A DNA stretch of 64,000 bases from contig NZ_JAMSLS010000001.1 in NCBI RefSeq assembly GCF_023806465.1, positions 62,001 to 126,000 on the forward strand. Direction: 5' to 3'. Numbering within the stretch: position 1 is the stretch's first letter; every line of letters starts with the position of its first letter. Under the pieces are notes generated by a model. It saw only the letters and a list, made by a program, of their open reading frames with translations. It ran no database searches and was not told where the DNA came from. The translations under genes and the position numbers were made by a program. Shown one piece after another: positions 17,901 to 25,580 of the stretch. Origin of the DNA: Thermomicrobium sp. CFH 73360. Its GTDB lineage: Bacteria; Chloroflexota; Chloroflexia; Thermomicrobiales; Thermomicrobiaceae.

Positions 17901-18722
17901 GGTCTGGCCGACGCATTCGATACCATGATCTCTGATCGCCCCTATGGTCCGGCACGCCGATTTGCGGACGCGATCGAGGAGATTCGTCACGGTCGGGGCA
18001 CGCAATTTCATCCTGCCGTGGTTGACGCCTTCTTTGAAGCGCTTCGGGACCCGAACAGCGTACCAATCCTGCTACTGCAGCACTCCGTTGTTCCGCCGAC
18101 ATCGGTTGCTGCTCATGCCATCCACCGAGTGGCTGAGCATCTTCCGCATATCCCGAACGTTGATGCTTTGGTTGAAGTGATCGACCTCGCGATTTCGGGC
18201 ACACTGTCGAACGACAACATTGTCATCTTCCTCCTCGACGAATCGGCGACCTCTTTGCACGTTCTGTACTCGCGTCACGATCAAGATCTCGCCGCCACAG
18301 TCCGGATCCCACGCGGTCACGGGATCGCATGGCAGGCGATCGAAAGCAACGCTCCTATTGCGGTGATCGCCCCTGAGGCGCCACCAAATACGATTCTCAG
18401 GTGGGGAAGGCGTGATCTCTATGCCGTTTTGGTCGCACCCCTTGTCGCCGGTTCTCGGGTACTCGGGGCCGTTGCAGTCTCACGCACTGATCCCCGTCCC
18501 TTCTCAACAGCTGATGCTGAACTTCTTGCCACCCTTGGGCGTTATTTGGGCCCACTCTTGCAAACCTTTTTGGAGTACCACCACAGACCGTTATCATCCG
18601 ATGAGACGACCTACGTCAAGAAGCCCAAGAACAGCGAGCAGCACGACGAGAACCGGCTGATGGATCAGATAGAGCATGAGGCTATGCCGGCCGAGCCAGA
18701 TGACAATCGAGATGGGGAATAG
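14979..18722 (+). CDS. multi-GAF HD-GYP domain protein (probable c-di-GMP phosphodiesterase)
   Basis: Large soluble signalling protein, about 1247 residues. The HD-GYP domain lies near residues 845-1020 with [10 protein letters not shown], the metal-binding HD at 896-897 ([11 protein letters not shown]), HPSIGAEIL, the second metal pair HH at 949-950 and [20 protein letters not shown]. These residues are complete, so hydrolysis of cyclic di-GMP is likely. Before it, about five GAF-like modules can be traced by recurring cores (for example [58 protein letters not shown]), and one more GAF follows it ([19 protein letters not shown]). It starts at the ATG at 14979 or a GTG at 14967. Its last 129 nt overlap the convergent gene at 18594. 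No transmembrane segment. Confidence 0.85.
   Translation: [1247 protein letters not shown]
17234..17257 (+). repeat. 12-bp perfect tandem duplication within the HD-GYP gene
   Basis: AGAAGGGACTCT occurs twice back to back. It keeps the frame and gives a doubled EGTL-EGTL in the protein, in the GAF region before the HD-GYP domain. It looks like a recent in-frame duplication. Confidence 0.8.
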
Positions 18723-19376
18723 TCGTTCCCAAGAGGGGAAGGCCCACCGCCGTCCTCCGCCCGAATACAGCCAGCTGCCCGCTGAGACTCCAAGGAGCAC
18801 AACCGCAAACCACGGCAGGAAGGGTCGGAAATCAAACGAGCGGTAATCCGCCGGTACCAGACCGACCCAGAACAGCCAAGGATTCCCCGGTAGCCGAGCG
18901 AGCAGCAATCCAAGCAGCCAAGCCACTGCCGCGATCGGAAGGTTCCAGAGTCCCAATCGTAAGAGTGGGAGTGCCACTAGACTCGACAGCAGGATGAGAT
19001 GCAAGATCCCGAACAGGACAACATCGCGTGGACTGATCACCCACGTGACGATCGTCACCAGAGCCGCCGCGGCAGCAAGACGGGATGAACGGCGCAGCAC
19101 TTGCCACCAGTAGGAGCGCGTGTCCTGACCAGCACGGGACCGTGCGAGGACGAGCGACACGCCAGAGACGAATAAGAAGAGACTGGCGATGAAATCAGCG
19201 AAGGCACGCCAGGCTCCTGAGGTCACGCCAATGGGCCAACCACCAAACACCGCGAGATCGAACGCACCGTGATAGATCACCATCAGGATGAAAGCAAACC
19301 CGCGGAGCAGATCCACTTCCCAGAAGCGCGTCTGCTTCGCTGTCACCGGTTCAGCACGGAAAAAGTGCCCACTCAT
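18594..19376 (-). CDS. DUF1624/heparan-alpha-glucosaminide acetyltransferase-like membrane protein
   Basis: Polytopic membrane protein. The N-terminal motif RFWEVDLLRGFAFILMVIYH with the conserved Asp-Leu-Leu-Arg-Gly and a membrane His followed by LFLFVSGVSL fits the acyltransferase-like DUF1624 family. About eight hydrophobic helices follow, including FGILHLILLSSLVALPLL and LGRHSLMLYLIHQPV (a typical end motif of these families). About 260 residues. The start ATG ending at 19376 follows the MFS stop by 19 nt, with a weak ribosome site. The acyl donor and acceptor are unknown. Its 3' end overlaps the HD-GYP gene by 129 nt. Confidence 0.78.
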   Translation of the reverse strand: MSGHFFRAEPVTAKQTRFWEVDLLRGFAFILMVIYHGAFDLAVFGGWPIGVTSGAWRAFADFIASLFLFVSGVSLVLARSRAGQDTRSYWWQVLRRSSRLAAAAALVTIVTWVISPRDVVLFGILHLILLSSLVALPLLRLGLWNLPIAAVAWLLGLLLARLPGNPWLFWVGLVPADYRSFDFRPFLPWFAVVLLGVSAGSWLYSGGGRRWAFPSWERLFPISIVIWLGRHSLMLYLIHQPVLVVLLAVLGLLDVGRLIG

Positions 19377-19395
19377 CGGAGCTTGCACGCACCGC

Positions 19396-20628
19396 TTACT
19401 GGGCTGCCGTGGGAACGGTTTGGTGCAATGGGTCGAGCTGGGCGCACGGGCACGGCGACACCCGTACCGGAAACACGACGGCTGCTGCCGCGATCCCAGC
19501 CGCCGCTGAGAGCAACAGCGAAACCGTGTAGCTTCCGGTCCAGTCAAAGAGCAGGCCAGCCAAAGCGGATCCTGCAGCAGTCCCCACCGGCATCACAGCG
19601 AAGAGTAATCCGAAGATGGTGCCCAGCCGACGCAGCCCGAAAAGCGTTGCACAAAGCGATGAGGTGAGCGGTGTCGTCGCACTCCAGGAAATCCCGATGA
19701 CAAGAGCAGCAATGAGGAGGCCAACTGTGTGTCCCCCAATCCAGAGAAGGAGGATGAAGCCCAATCCACGCAGTGCATACACAACGGCTAACGGGAGGGT
19801 ACTTCCTGTGTGGTCCAACCACCAGCCAGTCGCAAAGGCTCCAGCAATGCTCGCCCACCCAGTCAGCGCAAGACCCGTGGCCGCCACCGTGTGACTCAGA
19901 CCAAGACGCGTCGCGTAGTCGACGAAATAGGTCATGACCCAGCCCATCGTGAAACCACAGACCCAGAAGCCAAACCCGAACTGCCACCAGGCAGGTGAAC
20001 GGAGAGCATCGGTCACGCTGCACCCGCTGGCTTCAGCCTTCCCACTCCACCGCGTGCCGTGAGAGCTCAGGAGCAGCGCTGCGGCTGGCGCGAGAACGAG
20101 TAAGCCAATCCCCAGCATGGAGACCGCTGCACGCCAGCCCAGCCCCGTCACCAGTGCGGCCAAGACTGGGACCACCAGCGCTTGCCCAGCCGGATTCACT
20201 GTCGAGACCAGCGAGAGGGCTGTCGTTTTTCCTCGCTCAAACCACGCTGCCACCACCGGTGTGAGAAGCGTTGGTGAGATTGTCGCAAGTCCGAGACCAG
20301 CCAGAACCCCGAGTCCGAGTGTCAGCGCGAGCCGATCCTGGGCATAACCCCCGAGAATCAAACCGAAGCCAAGGCTAGACAGTCCCCCCAATGCAACGAC
20401 ACGAGCCGAGTAGCGATCAACAAGCCATCCGACACCTGGTTGGGCAAGCCCGACAATCAGTACGCTCAGCGAGACGATCGAGCCGAGCTGCGCGTGACTC
20501 GTGTGCAGATCGTGCTGAATATCGGGGAAGACCAGTCCGATGAGGAATCGCCCACCAGCTGCCGTCGCCATGATAGCGGTGACGCCGATCAAAGCAAGCC
20601 AACGTAATACCATTGACTGTCTCGGCAT
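19396..20628 (-). CDS. MFS transporter (OFA-like)
   Basis: Twelve-helix major facilitator. Family features: GFSRFxI-like start GGRFLIGLVFPDIQHDL, the A-loop motif GWLVDRYSARVVALGG, GLGLATISPTLLTPVVAAWF in helix 5 and the second-half GWWLDHTGSTLPLAV. About 411 residues. The ATG ending at 20628 has GGGG about 10 nt upstream; a second ATG at 20613 is possible. A promoter with perfect TTGACA lies 30-60 nt upstream. Substrate unknown; the pattern is like monocarboxylate or oxalate:formate carriers. The membrane acyltransferase gene follows 19 nt downstream. Confidence 0.87.
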   Translation of the reverse strand: MPRQSMVLRWLALIGVTAIMATAAGGRFLIGLVFPDIQHDLHTSHAQLGSIVSLSVLIVGLAQPGVGWLVDRYSARVVALGGLSSLGFGLILGGYAQDRLALTLGLGVLAGLGLATISPTLLTPVVAAWFERGKTTALSLVSTVNPAGQALVVPVLAALVTGLGWRAAVSMLGIGLLVLAPAAALLLSSHGTRWSGKAEASGCSVTDALRSPAWWQFGFGFWVCGFTMGWVMTYFVDYATRLGLSHTVAATGLALTGWASIAGAFATGWWLDHTGSTLPLAVVYALRGLGFILLLWIGGHTVGLLIAALVIGISWSATTPLTSSLCATLFGLRRLGTIFGLLFAVMPVGTAAGSALAGLLFDWTGSYTVSLLLSAAAGIAAAAVVFPVRVSPCPCAQLDPLHQTVPTAAQ

Positions 20629-20659
20629 GTTCACAACATCCCCATACAATCTCGCCCCA

Positions 20660-20688
20660 ACCCTATGAGAGCAACTGGTGCGTGTCAA
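20660..20688 (-). promoter_or_regulatory. promoter of the MFS transporter gene
   Basis: On the minus strand, perfect TTGACA (20683-20688), 17-nt spacer, TAGGGT (20660-20665). It reads to the MFS start at 20628, with a short leader. Confidence 0.7.
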
Positions 20689-21042
20689 CTCACCCAAGAG
20701 CAGGTGCTGGGAGAGCCTCTTCCTTCCGCGCACCTGCGGGAAATTCAGCCTCTTGCAGCGTTCCTCTACCGACGGCTGCATCGTGTTGACAAAGCAGCAC
20801 TGTGGAGCGCTGAACCACTGGGCTCAACCACGCTTGCGTGAGTGTCAACACTCGGTCTTCTTTCCGCCTACCTCGTCCTCCACACTTCTCTTCGATGATT
20901 GGCCTGCAACGCCACGCTCCGGCATGGAACTTTTGCTCGGATCCTGGGTACCTGCAGGGTGCTCTGTCGTGCCTGGTGCAGCAATGATGAGGCATGTTGC
21001 GTACCCCACAATGCTTCTTTGGGTGCTGGGAGCGGTAGCCAG

Positions 21043-21072
21043 TTGTCGCCCAGTCGAGAGGCGTGGTAGGGT
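21043..21072 (+). promoter_or_regulatory. possible promoter of the ileS T-box transcript
   Basis: TTGTCG (21043-21048) and TAGGGT (21067-21072) with an 18-nt spacer, just before the T-box. The same -10 hexamer occurs in the divergent MFS promoter. The boxes are imperfect, so this is a moderate call. Confidence 0.4.
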
Positions 21073-21094
21073 TTTGGATGGTAACAAATGAACA

Positions 21095-21317
21095 CGGCAA
21101 GGGCGAAGACGGAAACGAGTACGTCGCGAGTCACCCTCAGCGAGTCCGGGACGGTGTGAGCCGGATGGGATGCACGCGACGGAAGATCCTTCCCGAGCCG
21201 CTGCCCGAACCGGAGTGACACCAGAGTAGGCGCAGACGGGAGTCGCCCGTTACAGCGACCGAAAGTGGGCGCAGGACGCCAACGTCCTGTGCCAACTGGG
21301 GTGGTACCGCGGGTGGA
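21095..21317 (+). promoter_or_regulatory. T-box riboswitch of ileS (isoleucine specifier)
   Basis: Leader that senses uncharged tRNA(Ile). The conserved T-box AACTGGGGTGGTACCGCGG is at 21294-21312; its UGGU can pair with the ACCA end of an A-discriminator tRNA. Stem I features precede it: the AG-bulge and distal-loop-like GAGTCCGGG ... GGTGTGAGCCGG (21142-21164) and a specifier region GGAAGATCCTTCCCGAG (21181-21197) that contains ATC, an Ile codon. The stem III-like GACGGGAGTCGCCCGTTA (21235-21252) also fits. Followed by the terminator at 21318-21349. The 5' boundary is approximate. Confidence 0.9.
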
Positions 21318-21349
21318 CCCCCGTCCTCAGGCCTGAGGGCGGGGGTTTT
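21318..21349 (+). terminator. attenuator terminator of the ileS T-box
   Basis: Strong hairpin with CCCCCG at 21318 pairing to CGGGGG ending at 21345, inner stem CCTCA/TGAGG and a GGCC apex, followed by TTTT. It lies directly after the T-box and 58 nt before ileS, as in transcriptional T-box attenuation: uncharged tRNA would favour the antiterminator and ileS expression. Confidence 0.88.
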
Positions 21350-21407
21350 CGGTACTGAGCTTCAAGGAGAGACGAAAAAGCGTTGGAACTGTTCGGAGGT
21401 GCGCCAC

Positions 21408-24400
21408 ATGTTCGAGCCAGTGCCAACCAAGGACGTTGACTTCCCAGCGCTCGAGCGTGCAGTCCTCCGCTGGTGGTATGAGCATGGCATCGTTCAAAAG
21501 TATCTCACCCGCAACACACACAGCGATAAACGCTACTCGTTTATGGACGGCCCCATCACCGCAAACAATCCGATGGGCGTGCACCATGCCTGGGGACGAA
21601 CCTACAAAGATTTCTACCAGCGTTTCTACACCATGCTCGGCTACCGTCAGCGGTACCAGAACGGTTTCGACTGCCAAGGTCTCTGGGTCGAGGTCGAGGT
21701 CGAGCGCGAACTCGGCTTCACATCCAAACGGGACATTGAGGCCTATGGCATCGATCGTTTTGTCGAGAAGTGCAAGGAACGCGTCTTTACTTACTCGGCA
21801 ATTCAGACTGAACAGTCCAAGCGTCTTGGCTACTTCATGGATTGGGACAACTCCTACTACACGCTTTCTGACGAGAATAACTACGCGATTTGGCACTTTC
21901 TAAAGGTATGTCACCAGAACGGCTGGATCTACCACGGCTTTGACGTCATGCCCTGGTGCCCACGCTGCGCCACGGGTCTCTCCGAGATGGAGGTCAGCGA
22001 GGGATATAAGGAAATCACACACCTCAGTGTCTACGTCCGTTTCCCACTCGAGGGACAGGACCGCGAATCACTACTCGTCTGGACGACAACGCCTTGGACT
22101 CTCACCGCAAACGTCGCGGCCGCCGTCCATCCCGATCTCACCTACGTCCGAGTCCGGCAGAACGATGAGGTGCTGATCCTGGCCGAAGAAGCCGCTCGCC
22201 ACGCACTGCGTGGCCCGTATGAGGTCTTGCAATATCTCAAGGGGAGCGACCTCATTGGCCTCCAGTACCGCGGACCTTACGACCACTTGCCGGTCAATGC
22301 CCAAGTCGAGCACCGGGTAATTCCCTGGGAAGCCGTCGATCCAAGCGAGGGGACCGGCATCGTGCATATTGCGCCAGGCTGCGGGCGCGAGGACTACCAG
22401 TTGAGCAAAGAGCACGCGCTTGCCGTCATCGCTCCGCTGACCGAAGACGGGTACTACGTGGATGGGTTCGACTGGCTGACCGGGCAACACGTACACACCG
22501 TCGCCGACCCAATCGCACGCGACTTGGAGACACGCGGGCTGTTGTACCGTCGCGAACCATACACCCACCGCTACCCGACCTGCTGGCGCTGCGGGACAGA
22601 ACTCGTCTTCCGGTTGGTCGACGAGTGGTTCATCGCGGTCGATCCCTGGCGGGAAAAGGTCATGGAGGCAGCTCGCCAGGTGCGCTGGATCCCAGAGTTC
22701 GGGCTCGAGCGCGAGCTGGATTGGCTCCGCAACATGGACGACTGGATGATTTCGAAGAAGCGCTACTGGGGCCTTGCGCTCCCCATCTGGCAGTGCGCTG
22801 AGTGCGGCTGGTTTGATGTCATCGGTAGCGAGCAGGAGCTCCGCGAGCGAGCGATCGCCGGGTGGGAAGAGTTTGAAGGGCATACACCGCACCGGCCATG
22901 GATCGATGCGGTCAAGATCCGCTGCGAACGGTGCGGAGCCGTGGCAAACCGCATCCCTGACGTTGGGAACCCATGGCTCGACGCGGGTATCGTGCCCTTC
23001 TCGACACTTCGGTATCGACACGACCGCGACTTCTGGCAGGAGTGGTTCCCGGTCGACTTCATCACCGAGTCGTTCCCCGGCCAGTTCCGGAATTGGTTCT
23101 ACTCCTTGCTCGCCCAGAGCACAGTGCTCACCGGACAAGCACCGATGAAGACTTGCCTCGGCTTCGCCCTACTCCGTGACGAGAAGGGCGAAGAAATGCA
23201 CAAGAGCAAAGGGAACGCCATCTGGTTCGACGAAGCCGCTGAGCGTGCCGGCGTCGACGTCATGCGCTGGCTCTACCTCAAGCACAATCCGGCACAGAAT
23301 CTCAACTTCGGCTGGCGCCTCCTCGATGAGGTTCGCCGAACATTCCTGTTACCGCTCTGGAACTCCTACGCCTTCTTCGCCAACTATGCCCGCCTCGATG
23401 GCTTCGTTCCGTCTCAGCACGATGTGCCACTCGAAGAACGGACGCTTCTTGATCGCTGGATCTTGGCACGACTCCAGCAGGTCATCATGACCGTCCGCGA
23501 CCGGATCCAGGATTACGACTCGATGAATGCAGCCCGTACCCTTCAAGAGTTTGTCGTCGACGATCTCTCCAGCTGGTACATCCGCCGCAATCGTCGTCGC
23601 TTCTGGAAGACCGAGAGCGACCGTGACAAAGCAGCGGCCTATCTCACGCTATACGAGGTGCTGGTCACGTTGGCCAAGCTCCTGGCACCCTTTATCCCGT
23701 TCACGACCGAACTCATGTATCAGAACCTGGTCCGCCGTGTCGATCCTCAGGCCCCGGAGTCGGTGCATCTCACTGACTACCCAGAGGCGGATCCGGTGAA
23801 GGTTGATCTCCAACTTATCCAGGACATGAACTGGCTGTTGCGGGCGGTTGAGCTCGGCCGGGCAGCTCGCAATAAGGCCGGCGTCAAGGTGCGCCAACCA
23901 CTGGCTCGAGCGGTCGTCGCCGTCTGTGAACCCGCTGCTCGACGCGCCCTTGAGCGACTGCTTGACCAGTTTATGGACGAGCTCAACGTCAAGGCTGTCG
24001 AGTTTGCCGAGCGCCCGGAAGACTACCTGACCTATCGCGTAAAGCCGAACCTCCCCGTCCTCGGGCCGCGACTCGGGGCAAAGCTCCCGGCATTCCAGCG
24101 GGTTCTGACCGAAGTGGAGCAGAACCAGCTCGCGCGACGCCTCCGTGCTGGCAACCACGTCGTCCTGGTTGTCGATGGTGAAGAACTCGAGTTTGGTCCA
24201 GACGACTTCCTTGTCGAAGCGCTTGACCGTCCCGGTTTCGCCGCCTTCGAAGATCGTGACCTGCTCGTCGCAGTCGATCTCGAAATCACGCCGGAGCTGC
24301 GGCTTGAGGGATTGGCACGCGATTTCGTCCGCGGAGTTCAAGAGGCACGCAAGAATGCCGGGTTCGAGATCGACGACACAATCGTCGTCGTCTATCGGGC

Positions 24401-24587
24401 ATCCGGGGACATGGCTGCAGCCGTCGAACGGTTCGCCGACTACATCGCGCACGAGACACTCGCTGTCGAACTTCGCCCTGGCGATCCGGAGCGCGAGGAC
24501 GGGCATCTTGAGGAGATGAAGGTGGGGCGCGAGCGGTTTGTCGTCGCTCTCCGGCGCGTCGGTCGCCTCGCTGAGGCTCGGCGATGA
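21408..24587 (+). CDS. ileS: isoleucine--tRNA ligase, IleRS2 type with altered signature motifs
   Basis: Charges tRNA(Ile). 1059 residues, class I synthetase with CP1 editing domain (LLVWTTTPWTLTANVA, EGTGIVHIAPGCG), anticodon-binding domain (LLDRWILARL onward) and a C-terminal region with VRQPLARA. The ATP-binding HIGH motif is replaced by GVHH at residues 57-60 (context NPMGVHHAWGR), and KMSKS is replaced by EMHKS at 596-600 (context EEMHKSKGN). Both are at the expected places, and the rest of the protein is well preserved, so these are real variants and not decay. The ATG at 21408 has GGAGGTG 6 nt upstream. Controlled by the T-box leader. The methyltransferase gene overlaps its stop (ATGA). 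Confidence 0.95.
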   Translation: MFEPVPTKDVDFPALERAVLRWWYEHGIVQKYLTRNTHSDKRYSFMDGPITANNPMGVHHAWGRTYKDFYQRFYTMLGYRQRYQNGFDCQGLWVEVEVERELGFTSKRDIEAYGIDRFVEKCKERVFTYSAIQTEQSKRLGYFMDWDNSYYTLSDENNYAIWHFLKVCHQNGWIYHGFDVMPWCPRCATGLSEMEVSEGYKEITHLSVYVRFPLEGQDRESLLVWTTTPWTLTANVAAAVHPDLTYVRVRQNDEVLILAEEAARHALRGPYEVLQYLKGSDLIGLQYRGPYDHLPVNAQVEHRVIPWEAVDPSEGTGIVHIAPGCGREDYQLSKEHALAVIAPLTEDGYYVDGFDWLTGQHVHTVADPIARDLETRGLLYRREPYTHRYPTCWRCGTELVFRLVDEWFIAVDPWREKVMEAARQVRWIPEFGLERELDWLRNMDDWMISKKRYWGLALPIWQCAECGWFDVIGSEQELRERAIAGWEEFEGHTPHRPWIDAVKIRCERCGAVANRIPDVGNPWLDAGIVPFSTLRYRHDRDFWQEWFPVDFITESFPGQFRNWFYSLLAQSTVLTGQAPMKTCLGFALLRDEKGEEMHKSKGNAIWFDEAAERAGVDVMRWLYLKHNPAQNLNFGWRLLDEVRRTFLLPLWNSYAFFANYARLDGFVPSQHDVPLEERTLLDRWILARLQQVIMTVRDRIQDYDSMNAARTLQEFVVDDLSSWYIRRNRRRFWKTESDRDKAAAYLTLYEVLVTLAKLLAPFIPFTTELMYQNLVRRVDPQAPESVHLTDYPEADPVKVDLQLIQDMNWLLRAVELGRAARNKAGVKVRQPLARAVVAVCEPAARRALERLLDQFMDELNVKAVEFAERPEDYLTYRVKPNLPVLGPRLGAKLPAFQRVLTEVEQNQLARRLRAGNHVVLVVDGEELEFGPDDFLVEALDRPGFAAFEDRDLLVAVDLEITPELRLEGLARDFVRGVQEARKNAGFEIDDTIVVVYRASGDMAAAVERFADYIAHETLAVELRPGDPEREDGHLEEMKVGRERFVVALRRVGRLAEARR

Positions 24588-25339
24588 CACCGCGACGTGT
24601 CACAGCAAGCCATGTTCCCGAGCAGACTCCACCGGTGCAAATGGTTATCCCCGGCTGGGATCAGTCCCGGCTGGGCCCGCTTCGGGTCCGTTCGCTTACT
24701 CTGCCCCGCTCCGGGCGGAATCTCACAATCGTTCAGCCAGCCGATACCGATCGGCTCCTTGAGCTGGCACAGGACGACCCCGAAGAGCAGTTGCCCTATT
24801 GGGCCGAGCTCTGGCCGAGCGGTATCGCGCTGGGTGACGCTCTCCTGCTGAATACGGAGGCCGTGCGCGGCCGTTTTGTCGTCGAACTCGGCTGCGGACT
24901 CGGGGTGACGGCTGTGGCAGCGCTGTGGGCTGGCGCAGAACTTCTTGTCACCGATTACAGTACCGAGGCCTTGCTCCTGACCCGCTGGAACTGTCTTCAG
25001 AATACTGGCCGTGCCCCCGCCACATGCCGTCTCAATTGGCGACAGCCGTCACCCGAGTTCTTGGCGCTGGTCGAATCGACAAACACACCTCTGGTCTTGG
25101 CAGCCGACGTCCTCTACGAAGATCGGGACATCGTACCGCTCCTTGCGCTCGTCGAACGCCTCATCGCACCAGGTGGGTCACTCTGGCTCGCCGAGCCAGG
25201 ACGTCGCACGGCTGCCACGTTCGTGGAACAGTTGCGGACATTGGGCTGGCACGACGACGTCGACTTTTGGCCGGGCCCCTGGCCTGATGCCAGCGACACC
25301 ACTGTTACTGTCGCAGTGCACCGTTTGCGGCGCCCGTGA
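24584..25339 (+). CDS. class I SAM-dependent methyltransferase (Methyltransf_16/METTL21-like)
   Basis: Rossmann-fold methyltransferase. Motif I is VVELGCGLGVTAVAALWAG, motif II region is LVTDYS, and the post-motif segment LVLAADVLYEDRDIVPLLALVERL matches the lysine methyltransferase METTL21/nicotinamide N-methyltransferase-like group, as does LPYWAELWPSGIALG before motif I. About 251 residues. Start ATG overlaps the ileS stop (ATGA), so it is translationally coupled and may also depend on the T-box. Substrate unknown; a protein substrate is the family-based guess. Confidence 0.85.
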   Translation: MTPRRVTASHVPEQTPPVQMVIPGWDQSRLGPLRVRSLTLPRSGRNLTIVQPADTDRLLELAQDDPEEQLPYWAELWPSGIALGDALLLNTEAVRGRFVVELGCGLGVTAVAALWAGAELLVTDYSTEALLLTRWNCLQNTGRAPATCRLNWRQPSPEFLALVESTNTPLVLAADVLYEDRDIVPLLALVERLIAPGGSLWLAEPGRRTAATFVEQLRTLGWHDDVDFWPGPWPDASDTTVTVAVHRLRRP

Positions 25340-25580
25340 AAGGTTGTGGCACACCGCGTGTCCGGCAAAACGTCGTCTCGGTTTTTCGCACGTGGTGCCA
25401 ACCGCCCCCTGTATCGCGTGGTACTCGAGAATCACTGTCGCCAGGAGAACTGGGCGAGGCAGTTTCGTCCAAGGACAAGAAGCACAACGCCAGAGCGGTA
25501 CCGCCCTTTTCACAAGACGTTCGTTATGCTACCGTGGCGAGACAGCTTGGACGCTGTTGCAAGTGGAAGGTGACGGACTT

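Noticed and set aside
22071-23138. 355-codon open frame opposite ileS
   Set aside because: Shadow of the GC-biased codons of ileS; composition lacks hydrophobic or family pattern.
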